From Biomphalaria glabrata (Eukaryota; Mollusca; Gastropoda; Planorbidae): a stretch of DNA of 64,000 nt. Position numbers and translations under genes: made by a program. The stretch covers positions 8,571,501 to 8,635,500 of the forward strand of contig NC_074716.1 of assembly GCF_947242115.1 (NCBI RefSeq), read 5' to 3'. Of this stretch, positions 44,551 to 55,620 are shown piece after piece (within the stretch, counting starts at the first letter, position 1; every line of letters starts with the position of its first letter). The notes below the pieces were generated by a model. That model worked only from the letters and a program-made list of their open reading frames with translations, had not been told where the DNA came from and searched no databases.

Positions 44551-46770
44551 ATGTCAGCAGCAGAGAAGGTGTCAACCTTAGGAATAGATTTAGGAACTAC
44601 TTACTGCTGCGTAGGGGTCCTTCGAGGGGATGAGGTCGAGTTGATTCCCAATGATCAGGGAAATATCAATACGCCAAATTATGTGACTTTCACTGATACA
44701 GGATGTCTTGTTGGAGACTCAGCTAAAAGCCAGGCCACAAGGAATCCATCTAACACAGTATTTGACATCATGAGACTTATTGGTAACAAGATCGATAAGT
44801 ATTATACTCAAAAGTATCACCTGCCTTACACGGTCATTGAAAACGAGGGTCGTCTTAAACTTGCTGTCAACTACAGAGGTGAACTACATTTATTGTCTCC
44901 GGAAACAATCGTTGCAATGGTTCTCAAGAATTTGAAAAAGACAGCTGAGCATTATATTGGCCATAGAGTGACTCAAGCTGTCATTTCAGTTCCAGCCAAT
45001 TTCAACTACTGCCAACGACAAGCCGTGAAAGAAGCTGGGCATATCATTGGTCTGAATGTCCTTAAACTTATCAACGGTCCCACAGCTGCTGCCTTGACTT
45101 ACGGACTTCGCCATAAATCGAAAACGTTGCAAAATGTGCTTATCTTTGATCTAGGGGGTGGTACCGCGAATGTTAGTATTGTCTCAATTTCTAGCAGTTC
45201 TACTTTTGAAGTGTTAGCGACAGCTGGTGATGCACACTTAGGTGGGGAAGACTTTGACAACAGACTAATCAGCCACTTCGCCAAAGAATTTCAAGAAAAA
45301 TTCAACAAAAGTATCACAGAGAATAAAAGGGCATTAAATCGCCTAAGAGCAGCTTGCGAACAGGTCAAGAAAAATCTTTCCGCCTACGAAACAGCTCGAA
45401 TAGAAATCGATGCTTTATTAGATGGAATCGATTTTTCTAGTCAGATCACCAGAACACAATTTGACGGTCTTTGTTACGATTTGTTCACCCATACTCGATT
45501 CCTTTTTGAAAGAACTCTGCATGACGCTAATCTAGAAATAGATGAAATACAGGAAGTTGTTCTAGTCGGTGGGTCAAGTCGTATTCCTTTCATTCAAGAG
45601 ATGATTAGTGTCATCTTTTCTGGCAAAACGCTCAACAAATCTATCAATCCTGAAGAAGCTGTTGCTTGCGGCGCTGCTTTACAGGGCGCTGTTCTCAACA
45701 AAGACAAAAACGCCATTGTTAAAGACGTACTCCTCATGGATGTAGCGCCCTTCTCTCTCGGTGTGATGTCCAAATGTGGAGAGATGGACTTTTTTTTAAA
45801 AAGAGGGGAGCCTATTCCGACCAGAATATCTCGAGTTTTCACAACGTTTTCGGATAACCTCCCTTCTATGACTGTAAAACTCTACGAAGGGGAATGCTCC
45901 CATGTGAAAGATAACACATTTATAGGTTCTTTTTACATCACGAAAATTCCTCCAGCCAAGAAGGGTGTGCCGCAAATACAAGTTATCTTTGACATTGATG
46001 CTAATTGCAGTCTAAAAGTGGAGTTTCAGGACCAGGGCTCTGGCAAGATGTTTACCATTCACATTGATAGCAACAAAGAAAGACCAAAGATACAGGATAT
46101 AGAAGAAATGCTGAGAGATGCTAGGCCATACAAAGACAAAGCAAAGAAACAAAAGCGAAAACCAATGCCCAGAGAAGATGATCCATGCAAAGACAGAGAA
46201 GAGAAAGAAGTGCCCAAACCAATGCCCAGAGAAGATGTTCCATGCAAAGACAGAAAAAAGAAAGAAGACTCCAAACCAATGCCCAGAGAAGATGATCCAT
46301 GCAAAGACAGAGAAAAGAAAGAAGACTCCAAACCAATGCCCAGAGAAGATGATCCATGCAAAGATAGAGAAAAGAAAGAAGACTCCAATCCAATGCCCAG
46401 AGAAGATGATCCACGCAAAGATAGAGAAAAGAAAGAAGACTCCAATCCAATGCCCAGAGAAGATGATCCATGCAAAGATGAACTACAGCAACAGGATTTA
46501 GAACAAAGACTGAAACATGCTGAGCAATCAAAGGAAGAAAACAGACAATATCAAGAAAAATTGTCGGCCAAAATTCAACTGGAAAATTACGTACACTCCA
46601 TTAAAGAGAAGGCCGAGTCCCTGTTAAATACTTGCCACAGCACCTTAGAATGGTTGGACAGCAGTTCTTCATTACACGAGAAAGACGTGTATGCAGCCAA
46701 GATAAAACAGTTACAGCAATCCGCGTTTCTCATGAGTGGTCCGTACTGTCAAGAACAGTGTGATTATTAA
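44551..46770 (+). CDS. Hsp70-like protein with repeat-bearing lid, 739 aa
   Basis: Start at the ATG directly after a TTTCATTATTGCAG acceptor, so a 5' UTR intron is likely; the coding part is one exon. The nucleotide-binding domain (about 8-385) has GIDLGTTYCC, IFDLGGGTANVSI and VLVGGSSRIPFIQ. The linker DVLLMDVAPFSLGV and a full substrate-binding beta domain (YEGECSHVKDN, GVPQIQVIFDIDAN) follow. Residues about 536-644 are six 19-residue repeats (PMPREDDPCKDREKKEDSK) placed inside the lid, which resumes at KLSAKIQLENYVHSIKEKAE and ends WLDSSSS..QCDY without EEVD. Compared with HSC70, K71 is Met (M74), E175 is Gly (G176) and D206 is Asn (N207); D10 and T204 are kept. These positions matter for ATP hydrolysis in HSC70, so the ATPase is predicted weak or absent. 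The missing EEVD argues against TPR co-chaperone binding. Cytosolic, by lack of a signal. Confidence 0.93.
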   Translation: MSAAEKVSTLGIDLGTTYCCVGVLRGDEVELIPNDQGNINTPNYVTFTDTGCLVGDSAKSQATRNPSNTVFDIMRLIGNKIDKYYTQKYHLPYTVIENEGRLKLAVNYRGELHLLSPETIVAMVLKNLKKTAEHYIGHRVTQAVISVPANFNYCQRQAVKEAGHIIGLNVLKLINGPTAAALTYGLRHKSKTLQNVLIFDLGGGTANVSIVSISSSSTFEVLATAGDAHLGGEDFDNRLISHFAKEFQEKFNKSITENKRALNRLRAACEQVKKNLSAYETARIEIDALLDGIDFSSQITRTQFDGLCYDLFTHTRFLFERTLHDANLEIDEIQEVVLVGGSSRIPFIQEMISVIFSGKTLNKSINPEEAVACGAALQGAVLNKDKNAIVKDVLLMDVAPFSLGVMSKCGEMDFFLKRGEPIPTRISRVFTTFSDNLPSMTVKLYEGECSHVKDNTFIGSFYITKIPPAKKGVPQIQVIFDIDANCSLKVEFQDQGSGKMFTIHIDSNKERPKIQDIEEMLRDARPYKDKAKKQKRKPMPREDDPCKDREEKEVPKPMPREDVPCKDRKKKEDSKPMPREDDPCKDREKKEDSKPMPREDDPCKDREKKEDSNPMPREDDPRKDREKKEDSNPMPREDDPCKDELQQQDLEQRLKHAEQSKEENRQYQEKLSAKIQLENYVHSIKEKAESLLNTCHSTLEWLDSSSSLHEKDVYAAKIKQLQQSAFLMSGPYCQEQCDY
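46158..46482 (+). repeat. 57-bp coding tandem repeat in the Hsp70-like gene
   Basis: Six units of AATGCCCAGAGAAGATGATC-type sequence, each 57 bp (19 codons). Because 57 is a multiple of 3, other frames also stay open across it; those frames are not genes. Confidence 0.95.
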
Positions 46771-46794
46771 ACAAAGTGCAAGATTTTGCATGAC

Positions 46795-46800
46795 AATAAA
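46795..46800 (+). terminator. Poly(A) signal, Hsp70-like gene
   Basis: AATAAA 24 bases after the stop codon, giving a very short 3' UTR. Confidence 0.6.
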
Positions 46801-46856
46801 TGAGCAGAATACCCTTGGACATTCGAGATATTAGCAGGACATCTCCACGCACATGG

Positions 46857-47018
46857 ATGGCTGCCTGGTCGTGCGGTTGGCGCGCTGGACTGTCGTTCGG
46901 ACTTATCGATGGTCCCTGGTTCAAACCCTGCCCGCTCCAGTCCCGAGACGTCCTGCGGGAGGTTCGGACTAGGAAGTAAATTATCTTCAAATCTGAAGTA
47001 ACATCAGAAACATGGAAA
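46857..47018 (+). mobile_element. SINE family S2, good copy
   Basis: GGCTGCCTGGTCGTGCGGTT, GCGCGCTGGACTGTCG, GGTTCAAACCCTGCCCGC, CGTCCTGCGGGAGGTTCGGA and CTGAAGTAACATCAGAAACA. It lies just past the Hsp70-like poly(A) signal. Confidence 0.85.
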
Positions 47019-47929
47019 ACAAACATTTACACAAAATCTCATGCACGCTCTAGTGATTAAAAAAGAGATCGTCAATTTAATTGGAATTTTGAAGTATTGA
47101 AAGAAAAATATTGAGAGTGACTTAAATCTGGAAAACGTTACCGTAGGGCCTGACGAATATCCAGTGGGAAAAAGTATTTTAAAAAATTATTGAAATATTT
47201 ATTATAATGGTTAGAATGTTTGGATCCAGAATGCTAGCGTGGCATGTTGACATTGTGACAAGCCAGATTTCTGATTGTTACAGGATGGGTGAAATGGATA
47301 CGCCCAAACAATATTAAGCCTCGTTTTCATCTATGAGAAACTGGCAGTGTACAGAGTGGGGGTGGGGGGGGGTATGTTGTGACAAGTCTTCCATCCCTTG
47401 ACGGTCAGTTTTGTATTTTCTGAACGTTTAAAGTCATTCACAAGCTGGTCATTTATTTCATGAGTGTGTTAGCTTGTTACAAAGCTTATTATGGGTTCCA
47501 TCGTAAAGTACCTTAACCAGCATATGTTTGAATCTTGACCGCAAGTAACTAGACACAGGTTTGTAAGTCTCAAGCGGTCGAACTCTTTATCACCCTTGAG
47601 TAGTGGCATATAGACATTTGTCACAGACATAACATTTCATGTTGAGTATTATTAGGTTTATCTTCCACTCCGTACACTGGCGAACAACGTAAAAATACTC
47701 TATAATCTATTTTGCACAATTTTAATAACAAGTTTATGCATTTAACATTAGGAATAAAAAAATATTAATTAAACAGACATCAATTAGGTTGTGTACTGTG
47801 TAAAATCCTGTTTTTTACTTTGCTGTAAGACAAATAAAAAATTAATGGGCTAATTATTTTTGACATTTTGAAGTTAATTCGTCAACTTTTTGTAACAAGC
47901 AAAATAAAAAAAAATCCTTTTTAAAAAAC
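47019..47929. other. Intergenic DNA
   Basis: No recognised gene or repeat. Confidence 0.4.
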
Positions 47930-48553
47930 TAAGCTTATTTAAGGAGAAGAACTTCACACTTACAACTGTAGGCCTATATCTCAATAATGTAAACTTTTTT
48001 CCCCTTATATCAAACAAAATAATTAATTAGTACTAATTGATTAACGAATTGGTCAATTTTTTTAATTAATTTTTTTTATTGGTACAAGTTTCAACTTGAT
48101 CGAAGAATAGTTTTGAGAGAAATAACGTGTTCAATTACCTACGGGTAGAAAACCCTAAATATTTAGCCTTGTCTGTGAATACTGAAGGATTAATTAAGAC
48201 CTACTTGTTTAAAACTTTTTTAGATTAACTGTTATTCTAGCAATTGTGTTTATGTTTGTAATGTTGTTACAGCGCCTTGAGCCTACATTTTGTTTGTTAA
48301 CAGCGCTTTATAAATAAAATTATTATTATTATTATTATTATTAATTTCCATTGTTAGTATCAAACAAAATAACTAATTACCAACAATTAATTGATAATTT
48401 TTTTTTTTATTCTTATCTTGTCTATGCCAATGAATAATCGTGCAAATTTTCAAATTGACCAGAGAATGGGCACGAGTGAAATAACGTGTACAAAGTTTTT
48501 ACCAGACAGGCAGGCTGACAGACAGACAGAGTGAGTTGATGTAAGCTTTGTAA
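47930..48553. mobile_element. TIR element family A, copy 3, split by a LINE tail
   Basis: Left part ACTAAGCTTATTTAAGGAGA to AGAAATAACGTGTTC, and right part from about 48350 to GTGAGTTGATGTAAGCTTTG. The LINE tail at 48185-48345 lies between; the two parts overlap in content, so two adjacent copies are possible. Confidence 0.55.
48185..48345 (+). mobile_element. CR1/jockey-like LINE 3' end
   Basis: AAGACCTACTTGTTTAAAAC, ACAGCGCCTTGAGCCTACAT, AACAGCGCTTTATAAATAAA and an (ATT)n tail match the end of the element at 14991-15580. Strongly 5'-truncated. Confidence 0.85.
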
Positions 48554-49139
48554 AATTTGTTTACCATTACTTTGGGTTTACTTGCAAAGTGATTTTTTCC
48601 CCATTATGTTTTTATTTTTGAATTTCTTCTGTTTAAATTGTAAAAATTCGAGATATAGTCTACATTAATGACATCCTTTTTACATCCATTGTTTTCCATT
48701 TAATAGTATCAGTATTAGCGCCAGTATTAGCGATTTATGTAGATACTAGATGCTTGTACCAGAGATTGTTCTTTATGAATGCATTGTATGTAAAATATTA
48801 CATGTATATTTTTTTTTCCATTTAAAAGCAATAACTCATGGATGATACAGATGTAAAATAATAATACATGCATTTTAATTCTTATCTTATCTTATATAAT
48901 ACAGGTTCTTAGGTTACTTATTATATATTTAAATAAGAAACGATGTAACTTTGCCTTAGAAATGTATTTATAATGAATTACATTCTTCAATAAAAGAAAA
49001 TTATTAAAAAAAATCAATTCGTCTTAACTCTAGCATTAACAGTGTTAATTTAAAATCTTGGTTTTTAACAAGCCCAGGTAGGCTACCCTGCCTCAACGCA
49101 ATACTCGGTCGGAAGCAATCGCTAGAGAAAAAAGATGAA
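48554..49139. other. Intergenic DNA
   Basis: Holds only an L2x tail (CTTATCTTATATAATACAGG) at about 48885-48907. Confidence 0.4.
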
Positions 49140-49420
49140 AAAAAACAACAACAAAAAAACCCCCAAGGTTACTAAGACTGTTTGTGTGGAAACGCAAACT
49201 CAAAATCGGCCCTCGAAGTGATCCACCCAGGCAGGTAAAAAGGCAGGTTTCAATATTTTCAGAAAGAATATCAGAATCAGCAGACCAAGGGATAGGTGAA
49301 AGTGAAGGTGAAGTTAGATGCGAACCTGGCCTAACTGATGCCATATAATAATTATCTAATTGATTTAATTGTTTTGTAAAAGGTCAATCTCTTATTCAAA
49401 GCTTCAAGAAAAAAAGTATT
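49140..49420. repeat. Dispersed repeat Y, copy 2
   Basis: The uninterrupted counterpart of 40560-41030. It keeps the empty SINE site GAACCTGGCCTAACTGATG. Confidence 0.75.
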
Positions 49421-49619
49421 TAAGAGTTTTATGTACATTGCGTCATGCTGCAGTTGACGCGATAATATGAAAACCTACTTATTAATTGTTGTTTTTAATT
49501 ATGTTCCACTTATATGCACATTAAATATTTTTTTTCTCTTTAAAAAAAAAGTAAACATTTTTTTGTAAATATAGTTGTTTTATAAAGGAATTTGTAATTC
49601 ATTTGTAAAATAAAATTGA

Positions 49620-50065
49620 CAAAAAAACTAAAACCGTTTGCATAAATGTGATGAAAATATGGTGAGCTATATTCTCCATTACTAATTATCATCCCGTGTT
49701 TGTCACTATTGTTTTGTTTTACATGTTTTCGGATGTTCCTTCAGGGTTGAAGATAGTTTACTTCCTAGTCCAAACCTCCCGCAGGACGACAAGGGATGGG
49801 AGCGGGCAGGGTTTGAACCCTCGACCGTCGATAAATCCGAACGACAGTCCAGCGAGCAAACCGCACGACCAGGCAGTTGTAAAAATGGTGTATTTCTATG
49901 AAAAAAAAACAACTGCTTGCATAGTTCATTTAAAAAAAATATTTTTTTCTCTTTCATAATAGAAAAAAAAAGCCGTTGTATCAGAACTTTGAATGGTCTA
50001 AAATATTATGGTGTCGAATTTTCAATATCTTTACTAGATCTAGTTTACGAGATCGGTAATTGCCA
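49620..50065. repeat. Dispersed repeat X, copy 3, split by a SINE
   Basis: AAAACCGTTTGCATAAATGT at the left and AACTTTGAATGGTCTAAAAT at the right match the other copies; the middle is interrupted by the SINE at 49725. Confidence 0.75.
49725..49878 (-). mobile_element. SINE family S2, inserted in repeat X
   Basis: The reverse complement of the S2 copies (CGGATGTTCCTTCAGGGTTG, GGGCAGGGTTTGAACCCTCG, CACGACCAGGCAG). Very close to the copy at 25085, so both look young. Confidence 0.88.
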
Positions 50066-50223
50066 TTTATTTTGCGAAAAAAAAAATCGGGAAACCCCTT
50101 TGCTCTGTTACGTATAGAAAATTAACAGGAAGGAATAGTCATGTCTTTCTTTGTTTCGGTAAAGAGAGCTCTTTGTTTTGAATATTAGAAAAAAAAACAT
50201 TGAAAAGTCCTTGACATCAAAGT

Positions 50224-50228
<5 letters not shown>

Positions 50229-50274
<46 letters not shown>
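50229..50274. repeat. (GA)n microsatellite
   Basis: About 45 bp of GA dinucleotides. Confidence 0.95.
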
Positions 50275-50275
<1 letters not shown>

Positions 50276-51131
50276 CTGTATTGAATAGCAAAGCAAGTAC
50301 TTACATAAATTTACATATTTAGACCAAGTTTGTAAATGAATTGAATTAATTATACTACATTGAACAGAGAAACTATTTCGCAAATGAGTTGTTTCATGGG
50401 ATTTCCCGTTTGAAGCATCTGTTCCACCGCCCACTTCGGTACAAACTTTGTATCCTAATGTTTAGGTAAGTAAACATTTATTTTTAGTTTGGAGCAGTTG
50501 CAGTGTTACAAGACAAAACTTAAAAAAAAAATGTAACTTTAGTTTAAGCAAGTTAAAGTGTTAAAATGTATAGTCTAAGTTGATATTAACCAAAGCAATG
50601 ATGCATCTTAAATGTAGCTACTCTTGAGCTCACCCTACCTCTTAATATGTGAGGAGGAGTCTATTAATAATTGAAGGTTATTAGTAGTTATTGCGTCTTT
50701 GATATATAGATATGTTTACGTGAATGAGTTACTGGTCCTATGTCTGTTAAGTCTTGAGTCTGTTGGCCGATTTACGCACACTATTCTACGCTCGAATGGC
50801 ACTTAAGAAAAAAATTATTGTATAGGATTACAGTGCATGCCTGGTATATGAAATAAACATTTTTGAAAAGTGCATTTTACATTTGGATGTCACCCCTTGG
50901 TGGGTGTCACCCGGTACGGCCCGCAACCCCCTCAATCTAATAATAGTAATAATAATAATAATCTTATAGTACTACTAGTAGGTATTGTAAACAGTGTGTA
51001 TTTTTTAAGTGCTAATTTCAAAGTAGTTTATTAGAGTTCATTTTTTTGATTACTTTTAAATGCTGACATATACTAGCAGCACGAAGACAACCAAAACAAC
51101 TTGAATATTTAAACAAGCAAAATAAGCATAA
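50275..51131. other. Intergenic DNA
   Basis: Contains a GC-rich fragment GGTGGGTGTCACCCGGTACG near 50910, likely the end of an unnamed mobile element. Nothing else recognised. Confidence 0.35.
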
Positions 51132-51626
51132 TGTTACGATCTCTCCTAATCAGGCCTTCTGTAAACACTGCTAAACACAACACAACACATCTAACACATC
51201 AGGAACTTGACGACAAGGCTCCAAACAATCTGGTGTTTTAATAATGGTCAATTAAATCAGCCAATATGACACAATTGGCAATACATCAGCACTAAAAATG
51301 CTATACTGTACATCACCGTACTAAACTCTACTGATTCTATCTCTTCCTGGACTGGTACATTCACTTCAGGACTCCACCAGGACCGACTTCATGGCGACTG
51401 ACAGTCCCAGTCTACTCGCTGTCCTTTCTTTATCTGTACTGCCTTACACACACTGTGTCTCTGGTCCTCGCAGGCTTATGATCAGATGTCCTATTCACGT
51501 GCAAAGTTCATTCCAGTACTGTCCCTTGCCCTTCGATATAGCATGTAAAACTGTATTACTGGCCTGTGTCACATATGTCAGCTGATCACAGACAGTTAAC
51601 CCTTTTGCGTCGCGAATAGGGTTACA
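51132..51626 (-). mobile_element. Solo LTR, Ty3/Gypsy, diverged
   Basis: 495 bp, TG...CA ends. In this orientation it parallels the LTR of the element at 57958-64000 (shared CTTCTGTAAACACTGCTAAA-type, TGACACAATTGGCAATAC, ACCGACTTCATGGC, TTAACCCTTTTGCG). No clear target duplication. Diverged from that LTR, so an older fossil of the same family. Confidence 0.75.
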
Positions 51627-51644
51627 AAAATAATAATAATAAAA

Positions 51645-51905
51645 AAAAGCATATGTAAGGGAAAGAAGCAAACGATTATTTCAATATCATACCGCAATAT
51701 GTCTCTCTTTTCCTTTATAAAACAAATATAATCAATTACCACTAATTAATGAACTAATTGGTTAATTGATTTGATTGATTCATGTATTGTATTCGACAAT
51801 GACTAATTGTGCAAAGTTTCAAATTAATCCAAGTACGGAAAGCGGAAGAAATAGTGTGCATAATATTTGCATCAGACAGAGTTGACATAAAAAGCTTTTT
51901 AAAAA
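51645..51905. mobile_element. TIR element family A, copy 4
   Basis: AATCAATTACCACTAATTAA and AATTGTGCAAAGTTTCAAAT with a right end AGAGTTGACATAAAAAGCTT. Short and decayed. Confidence 0.5.
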
Positions 51906-52109
51906 TAGTATAAAGGAGAGTTTTATAAAATTGCATAAAGTAAGAGCTAAATAATGTAACAGAATACGCTATTAAATTTCAAATAATCAGCTATCATTAT
52001 TACCAACATTCTTTGACCTTTGATTTCGAAGTGGTATTCTACAAACTTGCCCACATTCTAGATTCCTCATTCCACTTTGACAGAAGTCTTCAGCACTATT
52101 ATACCAACC

Positions 52110-52267
52110 GCTTTTTCATTTCCCCAATTAACGTCAGGCACCCATTAAAGTTTGGTGGACTCAAAGGCAGCCTATTAACTAAAAATCCCAGTATTCACCA
52201 TGATTCGAACCCGGGGCCCTCCAGTTTTGGAGGCCAAGTGCTTTACCACTCAGTCACCGCGCCTCTC
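52110..52267 (-). mobile_element. SINE family S1
   Basis: AATTAACGTCAGGCACCCAT, GGTGGACTCAAAGGCAGCC, then minus-strand B-box GGTTCGAATC-like and the head GAGGCGCGGTGACTGAGTGG. It adjoins the RTE-like LINE. Confidence 0.8.
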
Positions 52268-53110
52268 GTAAGACCTATGTGATCTCACATTGTTTGACTG
52301 CACAAAGGGGAGATTATTCCAGATAGAGCTTGAGCCAGTTGGCTTGATTTTGTTCCCCTGGAGCTTTTCTACTGCCAGAGCTATTCTCTTGTCCCCTGCA
52401 ATTTGTGCACCAGTTTTCACAGCGCGACGCCATGATATCGTGTGCTTTCGTCTCCCAGATGTCAGGGTCAATGTTAAAGGCTTTTAGAGACTCTTTAAAG
52501 CCTCCCACCCCTTAGCTGGCCTTAAATGAGTTTTTTTTAGGGATGCATGAATATACCATTCTGCAGACATGGCCTGCCCATCTCAATTGAGATTGCACCA
52601 CGATTGTCTGGATGCTTTGCAGACCCGCTCTTCGGAAGACTTCATTGTCAGGTATTTTGTCTTGCAATTTGAGATTCAGTATTTTTCTGAGGTAGATCGT
52701 TTGGAAGTGGTTCAGTGTTTTTTTTTTTGTCTTCTGTATGTTGTTCTCGTCCTGAAACATGGCAAGCACTGTGGCCTTGGCGATTCGTAAGTCGATTTCA
52801 TTATCCATGTTAATGTTTCGGGAGAGTCTACCGCCAAGGGAGGTAAATCTGTACACTGCATTCTTCTGTATATTGGTGCATGGATCTAAGTAGGTATTTC
52901 CACATATAAGACTTCATTTTTTTAATATTTGTAGTGAAGTTTAAACATACTCAGGAACATGTACAGACTTCACCAAAGAGGCGAATCCTTGATACACAGC
53001 TGCAGTTACAGGTTTGGGTAGCACTAAGCACCAAGCGTTTTTACACTTTCATCCTTCTTTCTACTTCTGGTGTGTGTGCCATCTGCCATACGGGACCCTT
53101 CCTTTATACT
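52268..53110 (-). mobile_element. RTE-like LINE, C-terminal half, decayed
   Basis: Minus frame 52512-52856 reads MYRFTSLGGRLSRNINMDNE, LKLQDKIPDNEVFRRAGLQS and QSQLRWAGHVCRM. 52268-52510 continues the tail (WETKAHDIMASRCENWCTNC). 52975-53100 is the same 3' terminal segment as 16675-16800, apparently rearranged. Multiple breaks. Confidence 0.75.
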
Positions 53111-54328
53111 TGTTCTACATGTGGATCTATCCAGTGCCACTTTTCATTAAGTGTTAGTGTTGGTTTTAAGGAGCTTCATGTCGCATTGGACACATCATTT
53201 TCAGTTAATATGTACACCTTCTTTGCTAGTTGTCTTCACTTAGAGGTCAGGTGTAACAAACAATGCTTATCTAATTAGATAAACAAACAAAAAAAAAAAC
53301 AAAAAAAAACAAGACTCCTCTATCATGCGTTCTATGTCGTGGATTTAGACTACTTTTTAACAATGTTATGTTCATCTTATAAATTACAGATATTACTTCT
53401 AAAGAGAAAATAATTACGTTATTTTTAAATTTCGTTATTTTTTAATTACCTTAATTTTTAGTCTATGTGCGTGTTTCTGATGCAACGAGGACTAATGGTG
53501 AGCTGATGGTTACATTGTGTGGACTGATGAAATTCTGATGTAACCACGAGATGGTCTGTCGTATTTGAAGTAACTAAATACTGGTGTGAAGGTTGGATAG
53601 GGAGGAACCAGCGAGAGACGTGAGAGAAAAAAGACTTGTGAGTTATTTCTTATTCAAATTCTCATTTCTCTTGTGTTTCTATGTACATCTATTTTCAAGT
53701 TAAATCTGTGTGTTAACTATATTTACAAGTACATCTTATATATTCAGTTATACAATAAGAATATAAAGCGCCTACACAGGTTCAGTTGTACAAGCTGTTT
53801 GGAACTACACACCAACGACCGAGTATCAACAATGGTGCAATTTAAGTTAAACCCAGCGTGTTAGGATTATACCTTTGTGTATGTGGATTGAATTAATATA
53901 TTATGTCGCATAGAAAAATAAAAAAAAAATACTTAGATCTATTATCATCACCTTTAATTTAATGCTTTTCAATAGATAAATCCTTTATTTCTATAAACGA
54001 ACCTTGCCGTTGGATTGTATGTTTCTTTATAATGAAATATATAGATCTATATGTTTGGATTTTCCAATTTTAATTCTAAATAATATAAGCTTTATGAACC
54101 TTATTTATTAGACTAAGAACTAGTAAGATAGTATGAATTCCTTTATTTCTCTTAGGAATAATTAACTATGTAAAAAGTCAGCCTAGTGCTTCCAAGTATC
54201 TTATTTAGCGTCCAGATTCATCGGAATAATCTTCCAGTAAAAAGGTAACCTTTTGTCTTACAGCAGATATAATCGAATGAACGCTTTTGAGACTGGCTGG
54301 CTGTGTGCCAGTTTGTTTGTTTTTGTTA
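53111..54328. other. Intergenic DNA
   Basis: Only an L2x-like tail at about 53375-53420 (CTTATAAATTACAGATATTA). No gene recognised. Confidence 0.4.
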
Positions 54329-54560
54329 CTAGCTGGATATGACCCGCGGCCTGCGGGCCTCAGTCTGTATTTGCTGATCTACTCGATTTTAATTTAGATC
54401 ACTGTCAAACATGGAGAATATTTCTTTCACATTTGCCTCGAAAATAAAAGTAGAGTGTGAAAATGGGTTTACCCGTTTAGACGACATGTTCATATCAAAT
54501 GTAAAATATTATGAAAACGGGTTTACCCGATTTGTTAAAAAGTTTCGTTCTTTAATAGAG
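54329..54560 (-). mobile_element. Possible Helitron 3' end
   Basis: In minus reading the sequence ends in a GC-rich hairpin (GGCCCGCAGGCCGCGGGTC), then ATATCCAG and CTAG before a T-less flank (ACAAAAAC side reads AAC). This is the usual Helitron 3' layout. No 5' end or Rep/helicase frame seen. Confidence 0.35.
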
Positions 54561-55434
54561 ATACTTATACTTTTAAGATAAGGACGAGGACGTAGGATGC
54601 TTCAAGTATTGCTTCAAGTCAAGTATTGCTTCAAGTATTGCTTCTTGCACAACTTATCTTGACAAAGAGCATTCGCCTTTTTTATATCCTCTTTTTAACT
54701 TTTTAACCACATTCTTTGTGAAAATCAGAGTCGGACATTCTCTTTTGTTTTTCTTCTATTACAACTTCACGTTTGAGATAATGTCTTAAAAGAGACCTTC
54801 TGTTATCCGAGACATTGCGCTCACAAACAATGGATATTGGTTTTCCTAATGGGCTCGACATGTATAAGAATGAATTTCCCCACATTTAGACTGACACTTG
54901 CTATCACTTTCAGCTTTTCTTTTGTTCCTATGTGTGCAATGTTAGTGGATGAAGGGCAAGAACCCAACGTAGATTTGTTTTGAATTACAATCGAAACGGT
55001 TCTCAGGTTCTGGGGACTCGCACTTTATCCGACAGTTGAGAAATATTTGGTCACTTCCGAGTCGAAGCATCCTGGACCTTATTTGACTGTTTAGTTTGCA
55101 GTTTGTCTTCACATCTTTTTTTTTTATGTTCACTGGACTATTTCCTACAAAGCGTCCCTCTAGTTCTTTTCTTCATTACATCACAATACGCAGTTTTTTT
55201 TTTATTATTGGGGATGACAAACGCATTTGAAAACCTTTCTACCAAATATACGTTTAATCAATTGTATTAAAATATGTCAGAATAAATGCCTTTATTGCTG
55301 TATGAGAATCATACGGAAATTATTCATATACAGATGTTTTAGAAAAAGGATCTTATTACAACAACATTTAATATTTGAAACAATATCCTTCACTATTCTT
55401 GGGTTGCTCTAGGTTCGGAACCTATCTATATATA
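54561..55434. other. Intergenic DNA
   Basis: A small CTTCAAGTATTG repeat cluster at 54599-54645; otherwise nothing recognised. Confidence 0.35.
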
Positions 55435-55620
55435 TAATTCTCTTCGTGGCCCAACCATGAGGAAAACCACGATGAAAAGTCATGGAAAGATAACTCTTTT
55501 ATTTCTGCAAGTTGGACTAGAGCTACCCCACGTAACCTTCGCAGTGTCAGAGAAGGAGGCTCTGAAAAAAAAAGAGGGAAGGGGGACAGGGGGTGTATAC
55601 GCCGCGGGTCGGTTCGTTAG
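55435..55620 (+). mobile_element. Possible short Helitron
   Basis: 5' TCTATATATATAATTCTCTT and 3' GCCGCGGGTCGGTTCGTTAG followed by T. The TC start, GC-rich end and near-CTRR terminus suggest a non-autonomous Helitron of about 190 bp. The terminal TTAG differs from CTRR at the first base. Confidence 0.4.

Noticed and set aside
46059-46531. Extra long frames on both strands inside the Hsp70-like gene
   Set aside because: Shadows of the 57-bp repeat, whose length is a multiple of 3.
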